DNA of 64,000 bases. Origin: Penelope pileata (Eukaryota; Chordata; Aves; Galliformes; Cracidae). Made by a program: the position numbers and the translations under genes. Positions within the stretch are counted from its first letter, which is position 1. Each line of letters begins with the position of its first letter. Under the pieces are notes generated by a model, which saw only the letters and a program-made list of their open reading frames with translations, was not told where the DNA came from and made no database searches. The stretch is from positions 725,557 through 789,556 of the forward strand of contig WBMW01001305.1 in NCBI GenBank assembly GCA_013396635.1. Direction: 5' to 3'. This document shows, one piece after another, positions 49,238 to 63,810 of this stretch.

Positions 49238-49320
49238 CTTAAGCCATGTGCCACAAGTCGCAAGCTGTGTGCCACAAGTCACGAGCCACAAGCCAGCCAT
49301 GTGCAAGCCATGTGGCAACA
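49238..49320 (+). repeat. Degenerate tandem repeat of about 20-22 bp
   Basis: About four diverged copies of a unit like CAAGCCATGTGCCACAAGTC: 49241-49260, 49261-49282, 49283-49303 and a partial copy at 49304-49320. The units share GCCATGTG, GCCACAAG and CAAGC words. The copies differ enough to rule out a very recent expansion. Confidence 0.75.
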
Positions 49321-52300
49321 TTAACTTGCCAGCGTAAACTGCATGGACGGGAACATTTTTTGGGAATATTTTTTTCCCCATGACAGTTGAGGCATCTTGA
49401 CTTGACACTGATGTTTAAGAGGGAGGGTGAGATATTGGACAATCCGCCACAAAGACGCAGAAGTGTTTCAGAGACTGTTCTCATGGATAGTTATCAAGTA
49501 GTCAGAGGAATAAACAGTTCCTTGCTTAGTTGCAGTGAGTCGCTGACATGCATAATTCAGATCTCTACCAGCTTGACAGTGTCTGTGCTGTGCCCTATTC
49601 TGTAACTCAGAGGAGTTTTCAAACACCTCCTTCAGACTTCAACAGATCCCACGTGTGTTGTAAAGACAAGACCAAACACTCACCAACAAATCAGAAAGAC
49701 CCAAGCCCCCAAATACTAAAACCTGAAACTCTGTAGGCTTTCTTTATGGCATGCTTTCCTCAGAAATGCCAAAAATAAACTCTATTGATGGGGGGATTAA
49801 TTTGTTTATTAGAAAACCTAAACCTGACTTTGTCAGCAAACTCACTTCTAGAAGAGCAATTATAATCTAATGAAGGTGCTTGCAAAGGATCAGAAGGAAA
49901 GAAAAATCAGACGTTAAAAGGGCTCTGTGCTGCTCCCCTATCTTCTGCTGACAGTGTGTCCTGCACTAGAACTGTCACTGATTTTTGGAAATACCTATTG
50001 GAAGAGAAGCTGTAGAAATCTTTGTTCTGGCAGAAATCCCTCAAACACGGCAACAAGCGAACAAAGTGTGCAGTAACAACCCCAAGACAGCACTCGACTT
50101 CTTTTCTGTATGCTGATGCTATGTTAACTTCTGAAGGCTAATTATGATCATTGAAATTTCAGTAAAATCACTCCACTGTTGAAAAACAAACTGAAACATG
50201 TTATCATACAGGGATTTGTTCAGTGCAGCCAAGGATACACTTGGCACTTCCCACTTTTCTTTCATTTCAGTGGGGCTGTTCCAGAACAAACACACATTCA
50301 GAAAAATTTAAATAATCTGGAGCAGCTGGATGCAATCTTGATTCCCTCTTAGGAGGGCAGTGTTCAAAAGCATGTCCAAAAATGAATGAAAAGCAATGTG
50401 TTCAGGTCCAAACCCCAAAGGGGAATTCACTGCTGCGAAGCTGTCAGCAGCGGGCTCTTGGAAAAGAGGAGAGGACCACCTTCCTGTGGCTGTGGACAAT
50501 CTGACAGCAGCCCTGTTCTCCTACCTGGGAAATGTTATAAATGTCAGCAGCAAGGGCTCAGCTACCATGAGCCTTACAATGATAAATGAGATCACTGCAA
50601 AACTCAGCATTACCTTCTGTTCTTAAAGAGAGAGATTTTACGTTCTGAAATAACTTTAGAAACACACTATGGCAAACACATTACAGGAAGATTTTCTATT
50701 CCCCCTTCTCTGAAGATTTACTTACCTTCTATGTATCATGATAAAGCCTGACAGAAAAGTAACCAATGTGTAACCTATGTGGGGTAATTCTGTAGAAGAG
50801 CTCCCACACATGCCAGTACAGCAGGTTACTCACAAAACGTGTACAATAGCTCAACTACTGCAACAGGAGACAATCCTGGAAACCACCCCAAGCTACGCTA
50901 CCGTCCATCCTCACCCGCTTTCAGCACTGCCTCTGCTCCCGGTGATGCTGTGGCCAGGCTGGCTCCCAGCTGCAGGGCCCGGGGCTCCTCGCCCCGCCTG
51001 GTGCCGCAGCCCCACGGCACAGTGGACATGACTGGCCCCTCTGGAACTGGTGGGAAAGGATGCCCTGAGCAGCAGGAGGCCTTGCACAGATCCCAGGTGA
51101 TCTGGAAATCCAGCAGGAGGAGCCGGCCCCTCCATTAGCCCCTGCCATGGTCAGCCCAGTGAGCAGGTTCGGCTCTGGAGCTGGTGATGGATCTCCATTG
51201 CCAATCCCACAAATGTGCAACAAGGAAGGGGACGGGGAGGCAACGGAGACCAACAGTGACCCAAACTCAAGATATTTTTGTACTGAAACATTTTCTGGAT
51301 AGATATGCCCCCTCAAAGATATTGGAGGAAGTAGAAAAATATAAAGATTTAAGCAGAGCTATTCTAACCAGCAACCTTTCACAGGACATATGCAGGTTAG
51401 GTTTACACTGGCCAGTATAGTTGGTTGATACGGGAAATATTAAGGTAGGATTAGTGACGCAGAGCATTACTAATATGTACAAGCGTACTCAGTCGCTCTG
51501 ACTGAACTCTGTTCTCAGTACAGTCAGAGGCTTGACTGCTGTCCCTGAAGTTACTGCAGGTGCTTTATGCCACCACACCATTGTATTCTACAAATAAGTG
51601 CAGTAAGAAGTGCTAGTAAGAACCAACTTAAAACTCAGAAAAAGAAAGCAACTTTTGTTTTGATCTAAAAACACATACGCAAAAATAAAGAATGTTGCTA
51701 TGTATTGCTAATGAATTAACATTAATAATTAATATTTAACAATTAGCAATAATTAGCATTAATAATGTAGAGCTAATGAATTAGTATACCAAATGAATTA
51801 ATAAACAGTGTAAAAAGAGGGAACAAAACTGAACATAAAACAGGTCTCCAGCGGTTTCAGTAAAAAAATGATTTCTAGTTTCTTGAGATTTAGTATTTGC
51901 TTTACAGAAAAATCTCTCTCCCTGAATGTCTACAATCTCTCATAATATGACACAAAATCTCTTCATGTTAATTCACTGTTCTTTGGAGCAAAGGTAAAAA
52001 ACACAATCATTATTAGAGTCTCTTCGTAAACAGACTAGATCCGCATATGCAGCTACGGTGTTACGCACACACGTGACAATCAATCTGCCATATTGCTCTG
52101 GCAGCACTCATTTCTCTACCAGCTAAGTAACGTTTCCTGAAATAAACATAACTTTTCAGTTAGCACAAGCTATAAAACAGTTCAAGAGCCATGAAATAAT
52201 CTTTTCATTAGTTTGAGATGCTTAAGCGTTCCAGTAGTGAAACATCCCATATAAGCCTTATGAAATGGGAGGAGTATAAATCTACTTCCCATTTCCTTAA

Positions 52301-52431
52301 TGAGAATGCCTAATAAAAATGTAAACTAATTCTCTTGGCTGCCACTATCCTGTCTACTGAATGAAATCTTCCTTTTCACCCTCAGATATTCATCTGCCTT
52401 TAAAGCTACAGTATCAGTATGCCTGTCTGAG

Positions 52432-52465
52432 GTTAGCATCCAATGTCAGAAGTTAGCATCCAATG
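52432..52465 (+). repeat. Two-copy direct repeat with a 20-bp period
   Basis: GTTAGCATCCAATG occurs at 52432-52445 and again at 52452-52465, joined by TCAGAA. This looks like a small tandem duplication. Confidence 0.8.
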
Positions 52466-55400
52466 CCATTCCCTCATTTCATTTTCTTTTCTTTTTTGTC
52501 TTGTCTAAGACCAGACAGTATCACCTGCCCTGCCAGCAAACACAGCCTCAAGTCCCTACTCCTCCATCAGCACAGCAACAACAACCCCCTTGGCTTGACA
52601 TGTTTTCTTTTTGAATGAATACTTCAGTAAATTTGAATAATCTATTTGTTTATAAACATGTACATGCTTTTAAGCTCAAAACTTGTGCTTCTAGACTCAA
52701 AAATTGTATTGAATAGGCCTTAAACCATGCTTTTCTTTCTCTGTGAATGCCTCCTTGTCCTCCCATATGCACACACAGAGGGCTCCCCTCCCCAGCACGT
52801 CCCTGTGGCCCGCTGGGCACCCGCGTTACCTCCTGTCTGCTCCCACTGCCCTTGCTCAGCCCTCGCCCCGCGTCCCTGGGGTCTCTCATGGGAAGCATTT
52901 CAGGCAGGCAGCAATCTGATTGTCCAGCAGCAAAAGGAAGAGAGTGGGAATTTCAGTCATTTTCATTCTTGACCTGGAAGCCAGCCAAGAACGCCAGAAA
53001 CACCTCTGAAAAGCCATCAAAAAAAGTAATTTGAAGGAAAAATGCTGGTGCTTCCAAATACAGGCCAGGGGTTATGAGAGGGATCCAACAAACACACTGG
53101 GATGCTGCAGGAAAGTTGTTTGGAGAACAAGGCAGAGAAGGAGCCAAAGCAAGGGCCAAAGCAAGGACTGCTCTGGGCTGCAGCTGGCAGTGACAGCTGG
53201 CCCTGGGCCCTGCCGCCTGCACCAGGCTTCTGCCAGCAGCATGGGGCCTGAAGCGGGATCACGAGGTGCTCTCCAAGGCAAGCAAGCTCCAGGTTGCCAG
53301 AGGGAACACGCAGAAGTTGAGGCTGCTGGAGGGTTGGGCTGCTTTTCACCACACAAAGCTGTAAAGCAAAACATGTTGATTTGGTCCTGAGCAGCCACTG
53401 CAACTGTCACGCCTACAGCAACCCTTCTCCTCCACTCACACCCCACAAAGCCAGCCTGGGCCACGGAGCAGGGACACTTTCAAATGGAGCACCTGTGAAC
53501 AGCCCTGTTGAGAGAAAGTGGGAAAGTCACCACCACCACTACTTTGTGAGTTTGGGCAACAGGAATTAGAGCACTTAGGAGACTGCCATGGCTCATTTAT
53601 TTATTATAAGGTGCCTGACACGTAATTAGCAGGGGGTCCTGCCTTTCAAAGTCCCTCCTTCAGCCTGTGCTCCAACCTTCTGATGAATAACACACAGAAG
53701 AACTGGATGTGTTGAGTGCATGTAACATAAGCAGGCCTGGTGGCACGCCGATACTTTCCAGCCTCTAAGGAGATGATAACAGCTGTCTCCCTGCTTCAGC
53801 TTCCTGCTCCCAAATTGATACATGCAGCATCAAAAAAGAAAAATACACCACAGAGGCTCCCCCCAGAGGTGGGGGACACACAGACAAGAGCCTCTCTTGC
53901 AAGCCTCATTTAACAGCTTTACACCAAAATGTCCCATCGAACCGCTCTGTCCCCAAACAAATCCTGAGAGTTTTCTGCCCGCAAGCTCCAGTCTCATCTT
54001 TTGTTTTTCCTATTGCTTTGCTTTCATGCAAAAGGATCGTTTTTCTTCCCATTTCCAGTACTGCAGTTTTCTTCGAGCACTAAGAGAAAATAGGGAGGGG
54101 AAGAGCTTCTCCTGAGAAATGTGCCAGTCTTCCTGTCCCAGGCTGCTCCTGCCGCCTTCTCCACAAAAGCACTTCGCTTAGGGGAGCGGACAGAGGTGCT
54201 CTCGCACTGACTGTGCTGTGCCACTCGCCGGAGACAGCTCCTTTCAGGATCCAGGGGCACTTCTGCACCAAGCAGGCAGCCCTCCAGATGAAGTTGGGTC
54301 AGTTGATTTTTCTTTACAGTATTTATTCCTCTGTGAAATTCTGCCTTTTGACAGTTCCTGCGGCGTATTTTGCTGGGCTCAGCAGCTCACCTGCATTCCG
54401 CGCTCCTGTGAGATCCCCGGCAGCACGGGGGTGCTCCCAGCCCCTGCAGGCAGCCAGCCCCCGCTGCACCAGGCAGCAGCTCCCAGGGGAGCCACAGGGC
54501 TCCGCAGCCCTCTGCCAGGCCCACCAGCCTTGTCTGTGCTGTGTAAATACACACAATATTCCAGGCCAGACCTCGCACCTTGCCACTGTCCCGCCCACTA
54601 GGGCTGAAGCAGCTCTCAGCTACTGGGTTCTGGCACTTAATGTGCCTTCTTTTCCACATTCACAGAACAGATCCAATAAATGTTATCCCAGCTATTTTTC
54701 TCTGAAACAACACAAGTGGGATGAAATCAACTGCAATTTCATAAAAGCATGTTTCAGATGCTGAGGGCAAGCCAAAGGATTTTTTGATTACAACTGACTG
54801 AAAGCAAAGCAGAGAAATTCACATGCCAGGCACTGGGTGATACATCAGATCCATTTTCTATGGTCCCCTGGAATGGTGACATTACCCCATGCAGCTCAGC
54901 TCTGCGTAGAGCAAGATGACTTCTGCAGGGACGTCAGCCACTTGTACAACCAGTCCTCAGACTCTCTTCTCACCACCATTATAAAATACATTGGCTTTCC
55001 CTTTGACATTTTTCCCACCCTCCTGGAAACACCACGGTGAATCAGATCTTTTTTCCTGAAAAGTTGTGATTTAAAGTAAACACACAAACCTCCCTTTGAC
55101 AACGAGCAGGTAATCGCAGTCTCAGCAGCCACCCACGCACTAGAGGAGCAGCTCTGCCCAGCACCCAGGCTGGGCGGCTCAGCCGTGGGCAGGCACAGAG
55201 CAACCCCCGGCAGCTGGGCAGGCAGCTCCCCCTGAGCACCTCCAGACACTGCTTTCTCCTGCAAGGGGCCTGAAACAGACCAGCCTTCTAGAGGGTGAAA
55301 CAGATAACCTGAGCCTCACCATGGATATGCAGACATCTCCAATTGAAACCGGAGCTGCCAAGGAGTAGAGCAAATGAGGAGAATGACTCCGCAGCAGCAG

Positions 55401-58400
55401 TTGCTAGGGGTTTTAAGCTGTTCTTGCAATAGAGGAAGACAGCCCAGAAAGACACTGACTCCAGAGCCGACTTTTTATTTCACCACCCACTCATTCAGAC
55501 TGCAGCCCCAAAGCCTTTTCAGTGCACTGCTCCTCCCTCCCCACCGCAGTTTGGGTGGCTGCTCATTTCTGGGCACAACTAACAGATGCAATAGCTGCAA
55601 ATCAGACAGCACAGTGGCAAAAGGCGGGTTGAGATCTAGGAGTGCTTCATCTGGCTCACACCTACATTTCTGGCAAATGTGCAAAATGCATTGAGCTCAC
55701 ACATTCCTCATCTTAGATAGAGACCACTGGGATTACCTACATTGTATGGAAGATGTACTTGATTGACCTCTGCCAAAGACCAAGATCTGTAAGACGCTCT
55801 GCAAGGGGCAAGTGCTACTTTCCTAAGCAGGATAACAGCCTGAGCTCTGTTTCCCAATTATGTCTGACTTGGGGGTCATCAAGACCATATTTTTCCACCA
55901 AGGAGCAAAAACAGTAGTTGCAGCTGGCAGTGGAAACTGTCCCTCTGAGTGTGTTTGTGTTGGGATTAGCACATCAGGGTCCCCTGGCAAGCATTCCCAG
56001 GTGCTAGCAGAGCATCAATAACAACTCTTTAAAAAGAAGAAAAAGGAAAAAAGAAAAGAGGTATTTGCAGCGTTGAGGAGGCCTGTACAAATAGACAGTG
56101 AAAGCCAACAAGAGCCCGGCTACCACTCAGCCCCTTTACTTACTGGGTAGCACTGGGGGCTGCCCACCCTTCTCCCACCTCTGAGCCCAGAGGCACTCCT
56201 GCTCTGAGCGCTACGCCCTTCAGCACTTACTGGTGACAAAAGAAGGTGCAGTTTACACTTACTTTTACAGCTCCATTTAAAGGTGACCTGCAAATAAAAA
56301 AAAAATCAAGCACATTTAGTATTATGTGCTGAATGCCCCCAGGTAAACAGGGTTAGATGAGCATTCAGCCCTCAAGTAAAAATTAGGAGAAAAAACTGGG
56401 ACCGAATGTGTACTTTGATTCACATTACACTCTGATGACACTGAGTCTCTCCTAACAGCAATGCACTGAGCAGATCCTGACAATTGCTGGCTTCAGACTT
56501 CTGCCTCTCTCTGCTTCCAGAGAGCATACCAGGACGGGGGGGAGCAGGAATATCACTCCTTTGAATGCTGTATTTCTGGGACAGCTGCAAGGGATCAGGC
56601 AAAGGCGAGGTGCTGGCATGTGGCGGGCAGCAGGCAGCTCCCTCTTGCCCTGTGCTCCCTCTCCCAGCCCCGCTCACACTCAGAGGGCTGTTCCCCCAGT
56701 GCGCTGAGCTGACACAGGGCTAAATCCCATTTGGAGCGCCTGGAGGATCAGGCATCTTTGAAGATAAGGCTTTGAGATCTGTTAAAAAACATTAACAGTG
56801 AGTTGCAGAGCTAGAGGGAGAGCCTTCTCTTGTGAGACTTCCCCCAGGCACTGGAAGGCAGTAGCTGCTCCCAGCTGGCGATTCCCTGCTGCCCTCTCCC
56901 TTCGGCTGCACCCAGCCTGTTCCGCTGACTCCCTTCCTCTGACCCCAGTGCAGGAAGGCACTCCTGCATGTCCTTAAAGCTCGCTGCTTCAGAGGGAGAT
57001 AGGCACACGCCTCTGCACTTCACTGAATGAGGCTCTTCAGATGAATGTAAACTTCTGCTACCCATGCTCTTTGGTAACTTTTGTACCTTCATTACCAATT
57101 ACTCTGCGTAAAGTAATGAACAAATACCCCACAAAGATTGGATTACTTCAAAGTGGTCCCATTCATTCCAACTTCTAAACATATAGACAAGCAAAAGAAG
57201 ATTAAGGGTTGCTCTGTCGGGCACTCGTAGGCCACTCCCGCACTGGATGAGGAACTCAGCCACCGTGCTGCAGAGCTCTCCAACTGCCCTGCTCTCCTCC
57301 AGAATTTATTTGCCATTGCTCCACAGTGAGAGGTTGCAAGAAACCATCTGAACCTCCAAAACACAGAGCAGTGGCACTCAGAAAGTTGTGCAAACAGGGC
57401 CTGGCAGTCAGCCTCCCCTCTCTGAAGTAAACAGTAGCTTTGGTGACTTACTGTCACCAAAACACATCATGGTACATGCTCATTGTTTGCTTGTTTGCTT
57501 TGCCTTTTCTTCTTATTTATTTGGCTTTCATATTTGTCATTCTTATGCAAAGTCTGATACTGTTTTATAGGTCTCCAAGCTGTTAAGGCAAATCAGCAAC
57601 ATTAGTCTACAACTAAAGCTCTACTATAAACATTTTTAATGTACTGTTTTGTAAATACAGATCTTAGAGCAACCAGGGTCACACGTGCACTCTACATCTA
57701 AATGTAAAAATTCTGTCAAATTGACTGACAAGAACTACTATTTAGCTAAAAACCCAAACTAGCAAGTTATACTAATTCCTGCTAATAACAATTCTTCAGT
57801 TTTTAGTAGACTGATAAAGACAATCACGAGTAAAGAAATAATTAAAAATCATTCTGGTTTTAAGCATTTATGATCATTTTAAATTTAAATTAAGGGATGG
57901 TGAACAAAAAAAAAAGAGAGTAGATGATGCCGAATTTCCACTTACATTGTAGGAGAGGCAGATGGTGGAGCTGAACAGAAAGCACTGCATGAAAGCTGCT
58001 GGGGTTTATCCTTCCCCCTCGCCACCTTCCCTGAGCAAACCCACCTACCTGCCGTCTTTCTGCTTTCTTCTAAACACGGGGCTGGCATTACAGCCAAGCT
58101 TCCTCTTGCCCTGTCTAGGAAAGAGCTGCCAGAGAACTGCCCGAGGCAGGGCTGGGGCACGGCAGCCAGGAAGCACCACTGACCACTGACACAGCTCAGG
58201 ACACCAGATGGAAAAATAACGCCTGGCGACTGACACACGGGATCAACAGAAAAAAGAAAAAAGGAAAAAAAACACTTTTGTTGATTTCACATTGCCTGTA
58301 ATAACAGTAGAAATCATCCTTGAGAAAAATATGCCTTCCAAGGAGCTTTCTGGAAAGCAATCCTGGCATGTCTTGTTGTCCGATCTGACACCGTCCCTGC

Positions 58401-58771
58401 AGTCGTCCCGCTACCATTTCAGTGCACACTAAGAAGAGGTGAGCTCTGTACAGAAAACCACGCATGAAATGTGGCACGGGGTCTTGCTGAGACTCAATTT
58501 CTCCACAAGTGATCTCAATAAGTTTTCAAGTATGGCAAGGAAGAGAGCAGAAACAGCAGGAACTGCAGCAGACTGCTTGCCTAAGACCTATGCGTGCAGA
58601 AATAACACTCACATGAGGCAGTCTCTCCTGAGCAATTACACATGTGATTTAGAAAGGAAGAAAGCTACGACAAGCACACTGAAAGATTTAAATATTTTGG
58701 AATTACTCTGTCGATTTACATTAGCATTAGCTATTTTCACAATAACACTCGGCTGTTTGACTACTAGGCAA

Positions 58772-58784
58772 CGCCATCTAGTGA
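58772..58784 (-). promoter_or_regulatory. Candidate CTCF site in the large UBE2E3 intron
   Basis: The minus strand reads TCACTAGATGGCG, matching 12 of 13 positions of the CTCF core consensus CCASYAGRKGGCR. Only the motif supports it. Confidence 0.35.
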
Positions 58785-59510
58785 TGAGAGCTGGAAAAAA
58801 TCATGCCCCATCCTTTAAAAGGTTCATTCTTGCAGAAGGAAATACATGTTAGTGGAACTACAGTTTCAAGAAGTGTAAAATTTTCAGTACGTACAACCAT
58901 TCTCAAACCTACCACTTCAATTCAGCAGAAAGGTCTGAGCCATTTTATTTACCCCAGAGTAACTTATGGAACTTCCAACACCAGGAGAGAGCTGGGAGAG
59001 AACTTAACAGACCTTAAACATCACCTATGTAGTCTTGAAATGATACAGGGATACAGTCCTAAGCCCTATAAATTACTTTCCCGTTCAAGGGAACAGCTAC
59101 AGGTACGATCTGCATGATAAAATGATTTACGTGATTTTGGAAGATTTCTGTTGGCACGTGTAAAGTACTTGCTTGAAGAATTTAACCCCAGCCTTACAAT
59201 CTCAAGGGGAAAAGAAAAATCCCTGTGCAGGTACAAGCTCCCTGCTTTCTTTGTGCTGGGGGACTGTTCGGTCGCCTGCTGCTGAGAGCTGCTGGCTGTA
59301 ATCAGCTGCTGGTAGAAATTGCCAGCAGACGCAACCAGAAGTTTAAATCAATTGGCTCTGCTTCCTCCTTACAAGAAAATTGGTGTTTCAGGGCTGCATT
59401 CCAGCATAATGGATCTGAGAAACCAAAGCCAATTTGACAGAAAGGGAAGTGTCCCTTTTCATGACCCGCTTTAGCCCTGAACACTGCACGTTCCTAGAGA
59501 GGAAGTCTCA

Positions 59511-59539
59511 TTTCTTCTTCTTCTTCTTTTTTTTTTTTT
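59511..59539 (+). repeat. TTC repeat and T-run
   Basis: TTCTTCTTCTTCTTC followed by about thirteen T. On the UBE2E3 strand this reads as poly-A plus GAA units and could be the tail of a decayed retroposon, but no body was recognised beside it. Confidence 0.8.
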
Positions 59540-62500
59540 GAATCCCCAGAGAAAGCGACTACAAATACACACCCAGCATTCCACCAACAGAGCTAGTGTT
59601 CAGCCCTGATCATTTCCACTTTGCAAATGTGAAGATGGGAGAGGGTGGGACAAGATGTGAAAAGTCAGAAACTGAGAATAAAGGTGCAAATAAGTGCTGC
59701 TGGACCTGCAAGAGGAAACAGCCTGCTGCGCTACCGAAGCCTTGTCAAGCACACGCTGTACGCTCAGCCGTGACCAAGGGGCATCGCTGTTCTGCCAGAG
59801 CTGGGCTTTGCGTACGTCTTGCTGTGAGCTGACTCCCCAGCATCCAGCTCCCAGCGCTGCCTGAAGACCTGGGGTGGTAAAGGGACACCCCACTGCCCCA
59901 AGGGCACCATCAGTTTGCAGTGGACATGTCCAACACACAGTTGTTTTCAACGGGATGGTATCTGTAATCTGGCATCTTTATTACTCTTCCGATATAACTT
60001 CTTAACAAATCCTTGAAATATAAGCACGAGGAGGCTGCCTAAATTCTCCCTTTCAGCAGCACCCACACGCCTGCCTTATCAAAGCAGGTGGCATGTACAC
60101 AGCAAGAACTGCTGCCAAGCTCCCTCTCAGCACCAACTTTATCTGTACATTATAAAACATAGCTGATGACATCTCCAGACTCCCTAGGAAGTACTGTGAC
60201 ATAAGGTGTGTAAGAAGCTCACATGTAAAGCACGCTCAATACAGCACTTACCCAAAAGCTTAATGGAACGGAAAAGACTTCAGCCAGGCAGAAACTCAGG
60301 CATGGGAAGTGACCTTTTTTGACACTAGCTAGACTGGTTACATTGTGAAACCACCGGAGTCAGGCAGGTCCTGCCTCAAGAAGGGGCTGCTCTGAGGGTC
60401 TGGATGCCCTCCCTGAGGGGCACACGGGAACAGCGCAGCAGAAGTGCTGCCATCACTCACCCTGCCCCATATATCCACCGCGCCTTCCCAAGTGTCTTTT
60501 AATACAATACTGTTGCCCTACCTAAACAGGCCAGACAAAGGCAGAGGGGTACAGTGCCAGAACTTTTCTAGCAGATTATCCAGAAAAACACACATACACA
60601 GACACTCGAGTATATCCTGCGCACACACAATTCTGCAGTTCCCACAAAACAGCCCTAAGAGCAGTCCAACAGTGCTGCTTCCCTTCATAAAGACGCACTT
60701 TAATACCAGGCCTCTTCCAAAACGCTAGATGGCTTTATCCAGATGGGATGTTTTCCCCTCTGATTAAGAAGAAAAAAAACATTGTAGATCTAATCCTGCC
60801 TACAGGCTATCTTTTCCTCTCCTCTTTAAAATGCCAACACTCACTACTTAATTATAAATCTGGAGTTCTGCACAAAAATGGGATCTTTCTTAAGCTCTCT
60901 TCTGCTCTGCTCTCCTCTGACCTAAAATTGTAAAGCAGTTTCCTAAGACTTTTATCATTTCTTTCTTGTTAAACAGATAGTCTTCTTATTGAACAAGCAG
61001 TAGAACAAATCCTGATTTCTTCTTAGAGCAGCAGAAAAGTTTCTGCCAAGAATATCTACATAGCCAAGAATGTCAGCTAATGTACATTCAGGGCTTCCGA
61101 GGCTAAGGCACAGGAATCGCCCAGGAGCTGTAATTCCCCAGGATGTGTGCTCTTTGGAGAGAGACTGAGCAAGAGATTAATAGCTCTACAGAGATGAGCA
61201 GGGGAAACTCTCTTGGATTTGTCCTTCTCCCCCCACCCAGGCACGACAGAGTGCTCAGCCCCTAATGCTCTGCTGTTGCACCGTGTGCTCCATGCCCGGG
61301 GACTGGGACACAGCTCAGGAGCTCAGCTCTGTCACGGGCAACGTGAGCCTCGAGTCCTTCCTGACGGGAAGCAGCGGCTGCATCCTTCCCTGCCTCTGGC
61401 ACTGCTCACTCAAAACCCAGCACCGTTTCCATGCAGAGTATCTGTTTGAGGAGAAACACAACCCACAGGTTTCGCTACTCCGTTGGGATCTCAGCTGTAT
61501 CTATATCCATGCTCTTTTCTAAAGGGCAGAAGAAAGAGAATATTTGGCTTTAAAAATGCCTCTGAAACTACAAATGAAAAATTACATAGAGAGTGTACAT
61601 CATTAATTACTTCTCTCATGGGGACAGGATAGCATTTCTGCATCCCCATCTTGTCTTCTCCCTGCCCTGGAAATTCATGAGATGATCTGAGGCACAAATG
61701 TTCATATTTGTAGGGAAAAAATGACCCACACGGCATCCTCAGCAGATCATGTAAATAACAGGACGTAAAGTCTCACAGAATTAGTTTACATTTGAAATAT
61801 TTTCAAAATATTGTTTTAGCTGGGTATAATAGACCACCAGAAGATGTGACACACAGCAAACACAGGGCTTCAATTAAACAGCTGGCAAACAGCCAGGGAG
61901 AGAGAAAGGCCCAGGCTGTCACTTGCTAGACAATATATACGGCTATTTTGGCAGCCAAAACGGAACGTGATAATTGAGCCATGACACATTCAAAAGGCAC
62001 ACGATTTAAGGAAGGAGTAACTCAGCACTAGGCAGAGGGCAGCCAGAGCGTGCTTCCAGCGAGCCACAGTTTAGGAGCACTGCTGAGAGCTGCCTGATCA
62101 CGGTTCGGTGCTGCAAAGCCAGCCTCGCTCAACACGCTGCACCACCATCAGCAGCCATTCGCAAACAGATGCAAAAGCAAATGTGTAAAGCCCAGCAAGA
62201 ATAGTCACTACTAGAAACAAGGGGACTCTGAGGAGCGTGGCGTCATCCTAGTATTAAAAATATACCAAGAAGGATTTTACACTGTAGCACTTTTATCCCC
62301 AGAAATTACAGCACGCTCCATTTGGCTTCCAACAAAGGGAAAGCCCTGATCTATATGATTCAGTTTTTAAATAAAAATATATGGTAACATATGAAGAGTA
62401 AATAACTCTTCAAAATCACATTTGCTGTAAAGGAAAATGACTGTTTTGCTTAAGACATGAAGAACCTTAACACTGACAGCAATAGCTGTTTGGAAGATGA

Positions 62501-63796
62501 AGTCGAGGAGCTTTTCTACTGTTTCACTGCATGTTTTATTAAATAACCCAAGGACACAACAATGAACAAATGTACCAGATGAAGACGTGGTTCTAAGCTG
62601 ATGCCCAGCAGTTACACAAAGCCTCCTGTGACCGCCCTCCATCACACCAACACGCTGCCACCAATTGCATTTCCTTCTCCAGCAAAGGAGCTGAAAGCCT
62701 ATACATTGTCAGTGTCCATTCCATTCATTCACAAACCTCCCACAAAACGTAGCTATTTCATGATCTAACACAATCCTCCTATAAAAGAGAAGCTAAATTT
62801 AGGCTCTGTAATAGGAAAATCCCCATGAAGAGTTTACTTCCTAATCTTATTCTAAACATAGCCACATTAAAGATGTATTCCAATTAAGGAATAGCATGTG
62901 CACCTTCTCCCATCAAAAGCTGCCACATCAAGAGAACTTAAAAACTGTAGGACTCTGCTCCCAGACCAGCAGCAGCAGTGGCATTAAGAACAGGGCCGCG
63001 AACCTATTCACAACGTCAATACCAATGAAGCGGAAATGAATCCAGTAACACTAGCAAAACTTGTGGAAATGCACTGGGCATCAAAAAATAGAGACATCAA
63101 GAAGTGATACCTAAAACATAACCTGATTTCTTCTTACACCACACCAAAATACCAAGGTGCTCTAAAACATGCAGATATTCCCCCAGAACAAGATTCTGAC
63201 CACCTCAAATGTCGAACACACCTCCTGACTGACAACCAGAGCAAGCTCACGTGGCCATACTAGGCCAAAATGAAGAATCAGCATCAATACTGCACACTTC
63301 AACAGTACAACAAGAAACTGTAGTAATTACATAATCATCTCTAATGGCTGTGATAGTAACTTCAGTAAGTGTCAGTAAAGGAAATTAAAAAGCTTAAAGA
63401 TGAGGTCAGGGCATGTACTTTTGGCTGTTTCCTCATCACATACGTTACTTCTGTCTGAGGAACAGCAGACTCCTGAGGGTACCCATTATGCAGCACCAAA
63501 AAGAAAAATGAAACCACAGTATAAATTTGTCCACACCCAATATGGAAAGGACTGTAAGGGGACAATTGCAAGGATAAATTGATCTTTTCAAGACAGTCAA
63601 TCTTTAACTGAAAATGTCATGTTATTGCAGGCATAATGGCATACTAAAACAGCTGGTTACATTAAGAAAAGTAGTTTTAACTTGTTGTCCCGTGTACTGC
63701 AGCAGACACACACGTGTATTGTTCCACAGGCCCTGCCAAGTGATGCCTACTGGCAGCTGACACAGGGCCAATTCACGCTTCCTTCAGAAAAGCACT

Positions 63797-63810
63797 CACA
63801 CACACACACA
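63797..63810 (+). repeat. CA dinucleotide repeat
   Basis: (CA)7 in the large UBE2E3 intron. Confidence 0.9.

Noticed and set aside
54213..54764. 183-codon plus-strand open frame in the large intron
   Set aside because: It lies in a GC-rich stretch with overlapping open frames on both strands, shows low-complexity Ser/Pro/Ala/Gln composition, and has no recognisable domain. It is antisense to UBE2E3.
58439..58852. 137-codon plus-strand frame with a hydrophobic segment
   Set aside because: A single hydrophobic stretch (FTLALAIFTITLGCL) is not enough. There is no family similarity and it is antisense within the UBE2E3 intron.
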